Shown: piece by piece, positions 9,257 through 18,402 of the stretch
Numbering within the stretch: the first letter of the stretch is position 1
Layout of the letters: every line of letters starts with the position of its first letter
Source: Halomonas sp. 25-S5
GTDB lineage: Bacteria > Pseudomonadota > Gammaproteobacteria > Pseudomonadales > Halomonadaceae
Direction: 5' to 3'
Assembly (NCBI RefSeq): GCF_029889845.1
Contig: NZ_JARANV010000001.1
Coordinates: 310,001-374,000 of the forward strand
Length of the DNA stretch: 64,000 bases
Notes under the pieces: generated by a model
Databases searched by the model: none
Told to the model about the DNA's origin: nothing
What the model saw: the letters and a program-made list of their open reading frames with translations, nothing else
Position numbers and translations under genes: made by a program

Positions 9257-10815
9257 GCGCTCGCCTCCAGATCGACGATCTCGAGGCGATAGTCACGGCC
9301 ACTCAGGGCGCCGGCGGGGGTGACGATGGTGGCGGAAGACTCCGGCCCCAGCGGGCTCAAGGTGATGCGCAGGCTGCCATCCGCGGTCGTGGTGGTAACC
9401 GGGGCGTCATCGCCCTGGCTGGCCGCCAGGGCATCTCCCAGCAGGTTGAGCAGCAGGCGAAAGGCGCCATCATCCAGCTCGCCCAACTCACCCAGCTCGG
9501 AGAGCCGCTCGGCGCCTCTCTCCACCAGCTGCCGACGCGCGGCTCGGGCGGCACTGGCCTCCTCGGCCAGTTGACGGGCCAGAAGCTCGCGCTCCCGTGT
9601 CCGGCGGTACAGCTTGGGCGGGGGGCCGGCCTTCTGATAATTGCCGGTGGCGCGCAGGCGGGGCTGCACCTGGATGCCGGGCGCCTCGGCCCAGGGCGTG
9701 CTGGCCGGCACCGGCTCCTGCTGCCAGCGCTCGCTGGTCTCGGCATCGATGACCAGATGACGCGCCGGGGTCAGGCCGAAGGCGGTGCGCCACAGGCGGT
9801 GGGCCTCGCCATCGTCCTGGCATTCCAGGAACCAGCGCGCCAGGGTGCGAAAATCCGCCGAGCGGTCGCTGCGCGCCATGCGCCGCTCGTTGAGTCGACC
9901 GACCATCTCCAGCAGCTGGGTCACCGCCCGGCGCGCACTGCTGCGCAGCAGCCGGGCCTGGGCCTGGCGCCCCGGTTGATCGAGGAACCAGGCGCGCAGC
10001 CCCTCCCAGTGGCCGTGCCAGCGCCGCCAGGCCTCGGCAAAGGCACGCTCGCGCTCTTCGCCGTCATCCGGCGACTCGCCAGGCGCCAGATCGGCCAGTT
10101 CCCGCTCGGCGGCCTGGCGCAGCAGACGATCCACCGGCGCCTCGCGGTGCTCTCGGTCGCCATCACCGTCGCCGCTCAGGGTGCGGATCAGCTCGGCGAT
10201 CTCGCCGGACGCGGTGGTCAGATCACCGAGAAAGCGCTCGATATAGCCGATCACTCGCTCCTTGTAGAGCAGGAAGGCATCGGCATCGCTGTCCTGACTC
10301 TCCAGGGAGCGGTTCAGGCCGGTCATGAAGGCGCGGGCATTCTCGGCCAGATCGGCGAAGACACCGGCCAGGTCGCGCAGCAGCAGCTGGCTCTGGGTGG
10401 CATCCGGTGCCTCGCTCTGGGCCAGCGTCAGCAGCGCCCGCAGGCGGGCGCGGATATCCTCCAGCGCCACGCTCTGCAGGGCGCCGCGCCGGCCCAGCTC
10501 CTGGTCATAGGTGGCCAGCGCCGCCTCCACCGCCTCGCCGTGGCGGGTGATCTGGTAGACATAGAGGGCGCGGTAGTAGTCCTCGACACTGGTGACCCGG
10601 GCATTGTCGCGCTCGGCGTCCAGGTTGCCCCAGGTGACCAGTTGGGTCAGCGCCGCCTGCACCGTCGCCAGCTCCGGCTCGCCGAGCTGCTGCTGGACAT
10701 CCTCCGGGCGCAGGTGCACCAGGAAGTGTGACTTGGCCTCGACGAAGGTGCGCATCACCTCACGATAGAGGTCGGCCTTCTCGGCGGTGACGTAGCTGAA
10801 GGGGGTGTAGTCCAA
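9253..10815 (-). CDS. jetA: Wadjet protein JetA (DUF2397 / TIGR02677)
   Basis: This 520-residue protein is the first gene of the Wadjet operon. Its N-terminus (FSYVTAEKADLYREVMRTFVEAKSHF) is typical of DUF2397, and the length fits the family. It is the likely kleisin-type subunit that bridges the JetC heads. The start appears to be TTG at 10815: it lies directly at the conserved N-terminus, has GAGAG about 6 bases upstream, and no ATG or GTG in this frame fits better. A TTG start may keep expression low. The operon begins about 75 bases after the end of the hipA remnant on the same strand, so read-through from the hipBA promoter is possible. Confidence 0.88.
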   Translation of the reverse strand: MDYTPFSYVTAEKADLYREVMRTFVEAKSHFLVHLRPEDVQQQLGEPELATVQAALTQLVTWGNLDAERDNARVTSVEDYYRALYVYQITRHGEAVEAALATYDQELGRRGALQSVALEDIRARLRALLTLAQSEAPDATQSQLLLRDLAGVFADLAENARAFMTGLNRSLESQDSDADAFLLYKERVIGYIERFLGDLTTASGEIAELIRTLSGDGDGDREHREAPVDRLLRQAAERELADLAPGESPDDGEERERAFAEAWRRWHGHWEGLRAWFLDQPGRQAQARLLRSSARRAVTQLLEMVGRLNERRMARSDRSADFRTLARWFLECQDDGEAHRLWRTAFGLTPARHLVIDAETSERWQQEPVPASTPWAEAPGIQVQPRLRATGNYQKAGPPPKLYRRTRERELLARQLAEEASAARAARRQLVERGAERLSELGELGELDDGAFRLLLNLLGDALAASQGDDAPVTTTTADGSLRITLSPLGPESSATIVTPAGALSGRDYRLEIVDLEASA

Positions 10816-10890
10816 GTGGGCTCTCGTTCAAGATACTTCATTAAAACGGTGCTTGAGAAACATTGTGCCCATTGCGGGGCATATCGATAC

Positions 10891-11927
10891 CTACCACGTT
10901 TCGGATCGGCGGCACTGCTTGACGATATGGTGACGCTGCTGCTGAAGCCTGCGCCAGCCACGCTCGTTCATGCCGGCCTCCATCAGGGTACGCGGCAGGT
11001 CATCTGACGCCAGAAGCGCTTCCACCCGTTGCGCGAGTGCCCTTATCTCACGCCTTACGAGCGCATAACTGAATCGGCACTCCCTGGCAAAAGCCTGCCA
11101 GTCTCGCGGCAGGAGCTGCTGCGAGTTGGCTTGCTCACCGACGGTGAAAGCCAGTTCCGGATGATAGCCCAGTACCAGGGTGCCCACGAGATCATAGGCC
11201 GGAGCTACCCGCCAGCGACCTCGATCATCCTGTAGGAGAGAGAGATTCTTGGCATGCCCATCGGTGTTTCCCACCAGAACGTTGAAGGCCTGCCATCGTA
11301 TCAGATGCAGTATCGAGGCGGCACTCGGCCGGCAGGCGTGTCGAGCCGTTGCGATGCAATGCGCGAAGCGCGGCCCGCTGGGCACCTGATACTTGTCGAT
11401 GCGCGAGTAGCCCATGGCCTGGCAGAAGTCCTCCTGGTGGATTCGGCGCAGCCCGGGGGTACCGATACCTTCCCGGTCGTAGCGCTCCACGAGGAGATAC
11501 CAGTGTCCTTCTATCTCGCCCGCCGTGGTGACAGGACACTCCAAGCCGGCAAGCCGTGCCAGGGTGTTCAGAAAAAGTTCGTTAAGGATGACCAGGTCTC
11601 GGCCATCGACGGCGAACTTCAGGATATGGGACGAGGGCGTGCTCCCGACGGGCAGCTTGATCTCGCCCTCCTCGATCAGCACCGGAATCTTGTCCTGGGC
11701 GCCCGCGCCTGCTCCTCCGGCAGCAGGTTGCCGAACCAGCGGTGAGCGGTTTGGTCTTCAGGCAACCATGTCTGCTGTTCCAGCGGCAAGCTGAAGGAGA
11801 TGGCATGCTCGCTATCACGCCAGACCTGGTCGTACTCGAAACCGATCAGGCGCTCACCTTGGCCCCGCCACAAGGTGCCGACCAGGCGCTCCTCTCGCCA
11901 GACGTGTAACACATCCTGGCGCTTCAA
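10891..11927 (-). pseudogene. hipA: HipA-like kinase toxin, disrupted by internal deletion and frameshift
   Basis: Two frames together make a HipA-family serine/threonine kinase. The 5' piece (11927-11676) encodes the N-terminal subdomain up to WFGNLLPEEQAR. The 3' piece, in another frame from about 11702 down to 10891, resumes at AGAQDKIPVLIEEGEIKLPVGSTPSSH and holds the kinase core, including NTDGHAKN (catalytic loop) and APAYDLV (metal-binding Asp). In intact HipA proteins some 80-90 residues normally separate LLPE from the AGAQDK block. Here they are adjacent and out of frame, so a deletion plus frameshift has removed the end of the N-terminal domain. No ordinary start precedes the second piece closely enough to make a full protein. 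The intact hipB lies upstream with a 4-base overlap. Confidence 0.8.
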
Positions 11928-12187
11928 GGCTCCAACCCCTCGGGCGGCCGAGCCGCCAGCTCGATACCCAAGGCGTCCAGCACCCAGAGCACGCGCACAA
12001 GGCTGCAGGTTTCACGCCCGTTCTCGAGCTCGCTGAGGAAGCGAATGCTCAGTCCGCATAGGCCGGCCAGGGTCTCCAGCGTCAGTCCCTGCTGCTTTCG
12101 CACCCGGCGAATGAGCCGTCCCAAAACGGCTGAATCGCGAATTGGAATGGTTGGCTCTTTGGCGGCGCAAGTATCCATGGTGGGCAT
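11924..12187 (-). CDS. hipB: HipB-like antitoxin, Xre-family HTH regulator
   Basis: This is an 87-residue DNA-binding protein. A single HTH_3 domain spans about residues 22-78: LGRLIRRVRKQQGLTLETLAG, then recognition helix SIRFLSELENGR. HipB proteins repress their own operon and neutralise HipA. The gene overlaps hipA by 4 bases (ATGA). An alternative ATG lies at 12178. Just upstream of the start are palindromes of the form TTTCCC-N4-GGGAAA and TATCCC-N4-GGGATA, the sort of sites expected for HipB. Because hipA is broken, the protein may survive as a stand-alone repressor, possibly acting also on the Wadjet genes downstream (inference). Confidence 0.82.
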   Translation of the reverse strand: MPTMDTCAAKEPTIPIRDSAVLGRLIRRVRKQQGLTLETLAGLCGLSIRFLSELENGRETCSLVRVLWVLDALGIELAARPPEGLEP

Positions 12188-12194
12188 CCCGAAT

Positions 12195-12309
12195 TTTCCC
12201 TGACGGGAAAGATAGCCGACCCATTGCCAGTCATGCCAGTCTTTTATCCCGATAGGGATAATTTTTGACCCAGCATGGGCTCAGCCCGGGAACTTTCCCT
12301 ATCGGGAAA
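12195..12309. promoter_or_regulatory. Three regularly spaced palindromic operators, probable HipB sites
   Basis: Three inverted repeats of the same form lie upstream of hipB: TTTCCCtgacGGGAAA at 12195-12210, TATCCCgataGGGATA at 12245-12260, and TTTCCCtatcGGGAAA at 12294-12309. Their start-to-start spacing is 50 and 49 bases, close to five helical turns, so bound dimers would lie on one face of the DNA. E. coli HipB sites also have TATCC/GGATA half-sites, but with 8 bases between them; here 6 bases separate those five-base halves. The assignment to HipB is inferred from position and symmetry. Confidence 0.65.
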
Positions 12310-12375
12310 ATCAAAAAAAGCACCTGGCTCACCTTGCGGCGGGCCGGGCGTGTGGGAGGTATTGGGCAGGGAGCC

Positions 12376-13791
12376 TCAGGCTTCCGGCGTCTCGAACACC
12401 CAGCTCGTACCCTCGCGGGAATCCTTGAGGACGATGCCGAGCGCCGCCAGCTCGTCGCGAATGGCGTCGGCGGTAGCGAAGTCCCGGGCCTTCTTGGCGG
12501 CAGCGCGCTCACTGATCTTGGCCTCTATGTCTTCCTCGGAAAGGGGCAGCGCAGCGCCCCCGCCCTGCAGGAAGCTCGCGGGATCCTGCTGCAGCAGTCC
12601 CAGGGTGCCGCCCAGGCGCTTGAGTTCGGCGGCCAGCGCCGGCGCCTGCTCGGGCGCCTCCTTCCGGGCGCGGTTCAGCTCGCGGGCCAGATCGAAGAGC
12701 ACCGAGAGCGCTTCGGGGGTATTGAAGTCATCGTCCATGGCAGCCGTGAAGCGCACCTCAAAATGCGAGTCGCCCCCGGTGATGGACGCCTCGGCCTCGA
12801 TCGTCTCGTTGAGTATCAGGCCTTCCAGTGCCGTGTAGAAGCGTTCCAGCGACTTGCGCGCCTCGGCCAGCGAATCCGGCGCGTAATTGATCGGGCTGCG
12901 GTAGTGGCTGGCCACCAGCAGGTAGCGCACCACCTCGGGGTCGTGATGCTCGAGCACCTCGCGGATGGTGAAGAAGTTGCCCAGCGACTTGGACATCTTC
13001 TCATGGTTCACGCGCACCGCCCCGGCGTGCATCCAGGTATTCACGTAGGCATGGCCGGTGGCCGCCTCGCTCTGGGCGATCTCGTTCTCGTGGTGAGGGA
13101 ACATCAGATCCGGCCCGCCCCCGTGGATGTCGAAGGTCTCGCCCAGGCAGCAGGTCGACATGGCGGAACATTCGATGTGCCAGCCGGGCCGCCCCTCGCC
13201 CCAGGGCGAGGGCCAGCTGGCCTCGCCGGGCTTGGCCGCCTTCCACAGCACGAAGTCCAGCGGGTCTTCCTTGTGCTCATCCACCTCGATGCGCGCCCCG
13301 GCACGCATCTCGTCGGGGTCGCGGTTGCTCAGCCGGCCATAGCGTTCGAAGCGACGCACCCGATAGTAGACGTCGCCGTTGTCGGCAGCGTAGGCGAAGC
13401 CCTTGTCGATCAGCGTCTCGATCATGGCGACGATCTCGTCGATATGCCGAGTCGCGCGGGGCTCACGATCCGGGGGCAAGACGCAGAGGCGCGCCTCGTC
13501 CTCGTGCATGGCCTCGATCATGCGTTCGGTGAGCGAGGCGATCGACTCGCCGTTCTCCTCGGCGCGCTTGAGGATCTTGTCGTCGATGTCGGTGACGTTG
13601 CGCACGTAGGTGACGTCATAGCCCCGGGCACGCAGGTAGCGGGTGATGACGTCGAAGGCCACCATCACCCGGGCGTGGCCCAGGTGGCAGTAGTCGTAGA
13701 CGGTCATGCCGCAGACATACATGCGCACCTTGCCCGGCTCGATGGGCGTGAAGGGCTCCTTGCGACGGGTCAGGGTGTTGTAGATCTGCAT
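12376..13791 (-). CDS. cysS: Cysteinyl-tRNA synthetase
   Basis: This cytoplasmic class I synthetase of 471 residues charges tRNA-Cys. It shows the HIGH-type motif HLGH at residues 36-39, zinc-ligand Cys in [10 protein letters not shown], the GWHIECSAM and [20 protein letters not shown] blocks, and KMSKS (in [10 protein letters not shown]). The start at ATG 13791 gives [14 protein letters not shown], which lines up with the usual N-terminus, and has GGTGAG about 7 bases upstream. A GTG at 13809 that overlaps the stop of glnS (GTGA) is an alternative adding six residues. It follows glnS directly, so the two synthetases are co-transcribed. Confidence 0.95.
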   Translation of the reverse strand: MQIYNTLTRRKEPFTPIEPGKVRMYVCGMTVYDYCHLGHARVMVAFDVITRYLRARGYDVTYVRNVTDIDDKILKRAEENGESIASLTERMIEAMHEDEARLCVLPPDREPRATRHIDEIVAMIETLIDKGFAYAADNGDVYYRVRRFERYGRLSNRDPDEMRAGARIEVDEHKEDPLDFVLWKAAKPGEASWPSPWGEGRPGWHIECSAMSTCCLGETFDIHGGGPDLMFPHHENEIAQSEAATGHAYVNTWMHAGAVRVNHEKMSKSLGNFFTIREVLEHHDPEVVRYLLVASHYRSPINYAPDSLAEARKSLERFYTALEGLILNETIEAEASITGGDSHFEVRFTAAMDDDFNTPEALSVLFDLARELNRARKEAPEQAPALAAELKRLGGTLGLLQQDPASFLQGGGAALPLSEEDIEAKISERAAAKKARDFATADAIRDELAALGIVLKDSREGTSWVFETPEA

Positions 13792-13805
13792 GTCGGTGCT
13801 CACCT

Positions 13806-15518
13806 TCACCCCTTCTTCCTGTCTTGTTCTTTCTTCTGGGCTTCTTGCTTCTGAACCTTGGCCCAGCTGTCCTTGAGCCCCACGGTGCGGTTGAACACCA
13901 GCCGGCCATCACGGCTGGCATGGCGGTCGGCGCAGAAGTAGCCCACCCGCTCGAACTGGAAGCGGCTCTCCGACTCGGCCTCCGCCAGGCTCGGCTCGCC
14001 GATGGCCTGCACGGTGACCAGCGACTCGGGATTGAGGTGCTCGAGGAAGTCGGCATCCTTGCCCTTGTCGGGCTGCTCCTCGAGGAAGAGGTTGTCGTAG
14101 AGGCGCACCTCCATGGGCACGCCGTGCTCCGCGCTGACCCAGTGGATCACGCCCTTCACCTTGCGGCCCTCGGGGTTCTTGCCCAGGGTGTCGAAGTCCA
14201 CGGAGCAGCGCAGCTCGCTGATCTCGCCGGCGGCGTCCTTGATCACCTCGTCACAGCGGATCACGTAGCTATTGCGCAGGCGCACCTCCTTGCCCGGCGC
14301 CAGGCGGAAGAACTTCTTGGGCGGCTCCTCCATGAAGTCATCGTGATCAATGTAAATTTCACGAGTAAACGGCACCTTGCGCACCGTCATGTCCTCGCGG
14401 GCCGGATGGCCGGGCACATCAAAGACCTCCTCGTGACCCTCGGCCACGTTGGTCAGCACGACCTTCAGCGGCTTGAGCACGGCCATCGCGCGAGGGGCGT
14501 TGTCCTCGAGATCCGAGCGGATGGCGTGGTAGAGCATGGCGATATCCACCAGGCCGCCGTCGGCGCGGGTGACGCCGATCATCTCGCAGAACTTGCGGAT
14601 CGAGGCCGGCGTGTAGCCACGACGCCGCATGCCGGAGATGGTCGGCAGGCGCGGATCGTCCCAGCCGTCGACGATGCCCTCGTCCACCAGCAACTTGAGC
14701 TTGCGCTTGGACGTCAGGGTGTAATTGACATTGAGCCGGGCGAACTCGATCTGGCGCGGCGTCGCCGGCACCGGCAGGTTGTCCAGGAACCACTCGTAGA
14801 GCGGACGGTGATCCTCGAACTCCAGGGTGCAGATCGAGTGGGTGACCCCCTCCAGGGCGTCCGACTGGCCATGGGTGAAGTCGTAGGAGGGGTAGATCTT
14901 CCACCTGTCGCCGGTCTGGTGGTGGCTGGCGTGGCGAATGCGGTAGAGGATCGGGTCACGCAGGTTGATGTTCGACGCGGCCATGTCGATCTTCGCCCGC
15001 AGCACCTTCTCGCCCTCGGCGAACTCGCCGGTGCGCATGCGCTCGAGCAGGTCGAGGTTCTCGGCCGCGCTGCGTTCACGATAGGGGCTCGGCGTGCCCG
15101 CTTCGGTCAGAGTGCCCCGATACTCGCGGATCTCGTCCGGCGAGAGGTCGTCGACATAGGCCTTGCCCTCGCGCACCAGGTGCTGCGCCCAGGCATAGAG
15201 CTGGTCGAAGTAGTCCGAAGCGAAGCGCACCGGCCCCGCCCACTCGAAGCCCAGCCAGTGAACGTCCGCCTTGATGGCGTCGATGTAGGCCTGCTCTTCC
15301 TTGGCCGGGTTGGTGTCGTCGAAGCGCAGATGACAGTCGCCACCAAAGTGCTCGGCGAGCCCGAAGTTCAGGCAGATCGACTTGGCGTGGCCGATATGCA
15401 GAAAGCCGTTGGGCTCCGGCGGGAAGCGGGTGACGATCTTCCCGGTACGGCCGGCCTCGATCTCCTCGCGGATCTGGTTGCGGATGAAATTCGGCGCGCT
15501 GGTGGTATCGGTGGACAT
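13806..15518 (-). CDS. glnS: Glutaminyl-tRNA synthetase
   Basis: This class I synthetase of 570 residues makes Gln-tRNA-Gln in the cytoplasm. The HIGH motif is at residues 41-44 in [14 protein letters not shown]. Further GlnRS blocks include [47 protein letters not shown] and the KMSKS equivalent LTSKRKL. The C-terminal anticodon-binding beta-barrels are complete. I chose ATG 15518 ([11 protein letters not shown]) because the extra upstream frame has no similarity to the family. It lies at the head of a glnS-cysS operon with a long upstream leader of about 250 bases. Confidence 0.96.
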   Translation of the reverse strand: MSTDTTSAPNFIRNQIREEIEAGRTGKIVTRFPPEPNGFLHIGHAKSICLNFGLAEHFGGDCHLRFDDTNPAKEEQAYIDAIKADVHWLGFEWAGPVRFASDYFDQLYAWAQHLVREGKAYVDDLSPDEIREYRGTLTEAGTPSPYRERSAAENLDLLERMRTGEFAEGEKVLRAKIDMAASNINLRDPILYRIRHASHHQTGDRWKIYPSYDFTHGQSDALEGVTHSICTLEFEDHRPLYEWFLDNLPVPATPRQIEFARLNVNYTLTSKRKLKLLVDEGIVDGWDDPRLPTISGMRRRGYTPASIRKFCEMIGVTRADGGLVDIAMLYHAIRSDLEDNAPRAMAVLKPLKVVLTNVAEGHEEVFDVPGHPAREDMTVRKVPFTREIYIDHDDFMEEPPKKFFRLAPGKEVRLRNSYVIRCDEVIKDAAGEISELRCSVDFDTLGKNPEGRKVKGVIHWVSAEHGVPMEVRLYDNLFLEEQPDKGKDADFLEHLNPESLVTVQAIGEPSLAEAESESRFQFERVGYFCADRHASRDGRLVFNRTVGLKDSWAKVQKQEAQKKEQDRKKG

Positions 15519-15842
15519 GTCGGAAAAAACGACCTCTGGTTTGGGAGGGGCGGATCGGTGCTGCAAGAGAAGCCTGCACCGCTCGGGGCTGATCCGGCGA
15601 CAAGCCCCGGGGTGCCGGACCATCGAGGAGGCGCTGTGAACCCATCCCTGGGCGCTACCGACGCCATCCCTGGCGTAGGACCTCCTCTTCGGCTTATCCC
15701 CGGCGCCCCTCGCCGCAGGCCTCCAGGAACACTTCCGGTTCGGAATGGACTCGCTTCGCGCATGGAAGCAAAACCGTTATTATAGCGCCACAGCCATGGG
15801 CAACGCCAAGGCAACTCCTCTTTACCGTACAGGAACTTATCG
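15519..15842. other. glnS/ppiB divergent intergenic region
   Basis: This 324-base region has no supportable gene. On the minus strand a perfect -10 box TATAAT lies at 15784-15779, which would give glnS a leader of about 250 bases. A short direct repeat, CCATCCCTGG, occurs at 15642-15651 and 15664-15673 inside that leader. On the plus strand AGGA at about 15831 serves as the ppiB ribosome binding site. No convincing terminator or riboswitch structure was recognised. Confidence 0.5.
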
Positions 15843-16340
15843 ATGATCGTTCTGCAGACCAATTTCGGTGACATCACCGTCGAGCTCAACCACGAGAAGG
15901 CGCCCAAGACCGCCGCCAACTTCGAGCAGTACGTCCGCGAGGGCTTCTATGACGGCACCCTCTTCCACCGCGTGATCCCGGGCTTCATGGTCCAGGGCGG
16001 CGGCTTCGACACCGACTTCAACCAGAAGCCGACCCGTGACCCGGTCGAGAACGAGGCCGACAACGGCCTGAAGAACACCACCGGCACCCTGGCCATGGCC
16101 CGCACCCAGGACCCGCACTCCGCCACGGCGCAGTTCTTCATCAACATCGCCGACAACGACTTCCTCAACCACAGCGGCAAGAATGTCCAGGGCTGGGGCT
16201 ATTGCGTGTTCGGCGAGGTGGTCGAGGGTATGGACGTGGTCGAGAAGATCAAGGCGGTGCCCACCACCCGTCGCGGCATGCACGCCGACGTGCCCGCCGA
16301 GGACGTGGTCATCCAGAAGGCCTACGTGAAGGGAGAGTGA
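15843..16340 (+). CDS. ppiB: Peptidyl-prolyl cis-trans isomerase B (cyclophilin)
   Basis: This 165-residue cytoplasmic cyclophilin without signal peptide accelerates proline isomerisation in folding proteins. The cyclophilin core is complete: [15 protein letters not shown] with the catalytic Arg, [21 protein letters not shown], and [14 protein letters not shown]. Its stop overlaps the start of lpxH by one base (TGATG). The ppiB-lpxH pairing is common in gammaproteobacteria, where glnS or cysS often lies nearby. Confidence 0.95.
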   Translation: MIVLQTNFGDITVELNHEKAPKTAANFEQYVREGFYDGTLFHRVIPGFMVQGGGFDTDFNQKPTRDPVENEADNGLKNTTGTLAMARTQDPHSATAQFFINIADNDFLNHSGKNVQGWGYCVFGEVVEGMDVVEKIKAVPTTRRGMHADVPAEDVVIQKAYVKGE

Positions 16341-17101
16341 TGACCACCCTGCTGATTTCCGACCTGCACCTGCACCCCGGCGCCCCCCATATCACCGAGG
16401 GCTTCCTGCACTGGCTGGACGAGCGTGCCCGGGGCTGTGATGCCCTCTATATCCTCGGCGATTTCTTCGAGGCGTGGATCGGCGACGACCTGCTCGACCT
16501 GGGCGAGCAGGACCCCACCGGCAACGCCACCCTGGCGGCGCGCATCGCTGATGCCCTCAAGCGCCTGGCCGATGGCGGTACGGCCATCTACCTGATGCAC
16601 GGCAACCGCGACTTCCTGCTGGGTGAGCGTTTCGCCAACGAGGCCGGGGCTTCGCTACTGCCCGACCCGAGCGTGGTCCAACTCGGTGGCAAGCGGGTCC
16701 TGCTGATGCACGGCGACAGCCTCTGCACCCGCGACGAGGCCTACCAGGCCTTTCGCACCCAGGCACGCCACCCGCTATGGCAGCAGCAGATACTCTCGAT
16801 GCCGATCCAGGAGCGCATCGCCCTGGCCAGGCAGCTGCGCGAGCAGTCCTTTGATTCCAACTCCAACAAGGCCGAGGACATCATGGACGTGACCCCGGCC
16901 GAGGTGGTGAAGGTGATGGCCGAGCACGACGTCACGACCTTGATCCACGGCCACACCCACCGCCCCGCGGTGCATGACCTCGAGGTCGATGGCCGGCCGG
17001 CAAAGCGCTATGTGCTGGGCGACTGGCAGCCCGGCCAGGGCTGGGAGATCGACGTCGAGGACAGCAGTGAGCCGCGGCTGCAGACCTTCCCGCTTCCCTG
17101 A
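16340..17101 (+). CDS. lpxH: UDP-2,3-diacylglucosamine diphosphatase LpxH
   Basis: This 253-residue metallophosphoesterase of lipid A synthesis hydrolyses UDP-2,3-diacylglucosamine to lipid X and UMP at the inner face of the membrane. The dinuclear metal motifs are all visible: DLHLHPG near the N-terminus, GDFFEAWIGDD, HGNRDFLLG, MHGDSLCTRD and the C-terminal HGHTHRP. The start at ATG 16340 overlaps the ppiB stop and begins directly with [10 protein letters not shown]. An upstream in-frame extension is only the ppiB coding region read in another frame. The enzyme indicates a Gram-negative outer membrane. Confidence 0.95.
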   Translation: MTTLLISDLHLHPGAPHITEGFLHWLDERARGCDALYILGDFFEAWIGDDLLDLGEQDPTGNATLAARIADALKRLADGGTAIYLMHGNRDFLLGERFANEAGASLLPDPSVVQLGGKRVLLMHGDSLCTRDEAYQAFRTQARHPLWQQQILSMPIQERIALARQLREQSFDSNSNKAEDIMDVTPAEVVKVMAEHDVTTLIHGHTHRPAVHDLEVDGRPAKRYVLGDWQPGQGWEIDVEDSSEPRLQTFPLP

Positions 17102-17119
17102 CATTGCGCTCTCGATCGC

Positions 17120-17209
17120 GCTGCAAGTCGAGGCGTCGAACCGAGCGCTCCTACAGGGTATAGCGCCACCGGACAGGTTGTCGTGGGAGCCTTGCTTGCA
17201 AGGCGATAG
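17120..17209. repeat. REP-like repeat (GTGGGAGC...TTGCAAGGCGA family)
   Basis: Downstream of lpxH lies a pair of diverged, opposed copies of a short repeat. The minus-facing copy (GCGCTGCAAG ... GAGCGCTCCTACA) ends around 17155. The plus-facing copy GTGGGAGCCTTGCTTGCAAG starts about 17183. Related copies occur near 18430, 28772, 34450 and 37800. The form resembles Pseudomonas-type REP sequences: a GGAGC core followed by a GC-rich palindrome. Confidence 0.6.
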
Positions 17210-17258
17210 CAAACTGGGCCCCTGATCGTGCTGCACGCAGCGCTCCCTCGCTGAGCCC

Positions 17259-18284
17259 TCAGCGACTCGCCAGGCAGCCCGCCAGTTTCGCTTCCAGCGC
17301 CTCGACCGCCGGCAGGTGGCCCGCCTCGCCGATCAGCTCCAGTCGTGAGTCCAGCCGCCAGGTGGCGTCAGCGAGGCTGACCGTGCCATCGGCGCGGTTG
17401 TAGAGCTTCCAGCCGTCGCCGGTATGCAGCACCCCCTTCACGCGCAGCCCCGCGGGCAATGCGCCCAGCAGCGACGCGACCCGGTCGAGGTCGAAGACCT
17501 CGGCGGCATGCCAGCGCCACCCCAGGGTGGCATGTCCCAGCGAAGCGCCCTCCTCCCGCAGCGGCCTGCCGGGTTCCGGCTCGCGAAACGCGACCTCGTC
17601 CAGCACCAGGGTCGCCGCCGTCGGATGGGCCGCCTGGTGAACGGACGAGGCAGCTCCCCTCGGCCGCCCATGCGGGCGGCACTCCAGCAGCAGGGAGAGC
17701 GGCAGCTCCCCGTGGGGCGCCTCGGCGATCCAGCGCTTGGCCGGCCAGAACTCGCCCAGCCAGGCGCGGGCCGCCTCACGCTGGTCGGGCGTGGCCAGGT
17801 CGGTCATGGTCAGGGCCACCCCGTCGGCCATGGCCAGCTGATCGCGGAAGGTCTCATGGGCGCGGGTGCGCGGGTCGTCCAGGCGCCGGGGGTCTAGCAG
17901 CGCGATGATGTCACGGACATCCAGCACCCCCTCGAAGCCCTCGCCGCGCAGCACGTCCAGCAGCCCCGCAGGATGGCCCAGCCCCGAGGGCTCGATGATC
18001 AGCCGATCCGGCCGGTGGCGATGCAACAGGTTGACCAACGAGGCCTGCAGCACGAAGGCCAGCTGGCAGCAGAGGCAGCCGCCCGGCAACCCCTTGACCA
18101 CCAGGTCGTCGCGCTCGGCGAACATCGCCTGGTCGATCCCAACCCGACCGAACTCATTGATCACCACCGCCCAGCGCTCTCCCTCTGGCTTCTGCTCGAT
18201 CAGCCGGCGTATCAGGGTGCTCTTGCCACTCCCCAGGAAACCGGTGACCAGGTGGACAGGCACATGGGCCAAGGGGGCAGGCAT
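17259..18284 (-). CDS. COG0523 (CobW/ZigA-like) metallochaperone GTPase
   Basis: This 341-residue G3E-family GTPase has Walker A GFLGSGKST at about residues 15-23, the metal-binding CxCC motif in PGGCLCCQ, the Mg/Walker B block IIEPSGLGHP, and a CobW C-terminal domain. Members of COG0523 insert or traffic metal ions. Which metal cannot be read from the protein alone, but a Zur-like operator lies 25 bases upstream of the start, pointing to zinc limitation. The ribosome binding site AGGAGG is strong. A His-containing stretch (around residue 215-225) is short, unlike the long His-rich loops of nickel or cobalt chaperones. Confidence 0.85.
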   Translation of the reverse strand: MPAPLAHVPVHLVTGFLGSGKSTLIRRLIEQKPEGERWAVVINEFGRVGIDQAMFAERDDLVVKGLPGGCLCCQLAFVLQASLVNLLHRHRPDRLIIEPSGLGHPAGLLDVLRGEGFEGVLDVRDIIALLDPRRLDDPRTRAHETFRDQLAMADGVALTMTDLATPDQREAARAWLGEFWPAKRWIAEAPHGELPLSLLLECRPHGRPRGAASSVHQAAHPTAATLVLDEVAFREPEPGRPLREEGASLGHATLGWRWHAAEVFDLDRVASLLGALPAGLRVKGVLHTGDGWKLYNRADGTVSLADATWRLDSRLELIGEAGHLPAVEALEAKLAGCLASR

Positions 18285-18308
18285 GGATAGCCTCCTGAGC
18301 AGGGATAG

Positions 18309-18325
18309 ATGTTATAGAGTAACAT
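18309..18325 (-). promoter_or_regulatory. Zur-box-like operator upstream of the COG0523 GTPase
   Basis: The sequence ATGTTATAGAGTAACAT is a perfect inverted repeat (ATGTTA-N5-TAACAT) centred 33 bases upstream of the ATG. It resembles the gammaproteobacterial Zur consensus, in which GTTATA and TATAAC half-sites flank a short centre. Position and the COG0523 target, a classic Zur-regulon member, support the call. Binding itself is inferred. Confidence 0.65.
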
Positions 18326-18370
18326 AAAGCGCCAAGCGGCCGTCACTATGTGATGCTCTCGAGAAAACAC

Positions 18371-18400
18371 AAACCCCGAAGGCCATGACCTTCGGGGTTT
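18371..18400 (-). terminator. Rho-independent terminator after ppiD
   Basis: A perfect 12-base-pair stem, AAACCCCGAAGG with CCTTCGGGGTTT, encloses a six-base loop. On the minus strand it is followed by TGTGTTTTC. It lies about 35 bases beyond the ppiD stop and could also work weakly for the opposite strand. Confidence 0.85.
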
Positions 18401-18402
18401 GC

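Noticed and set aside
10891-11682. The downstream hipA piece as an independent functional kinase gene
   Set aside because: It lacks the N-terminal subdomain and most of the region before the AGAQDK loop, has no convincing start signal, and joins the upstream piece only by frameshift.
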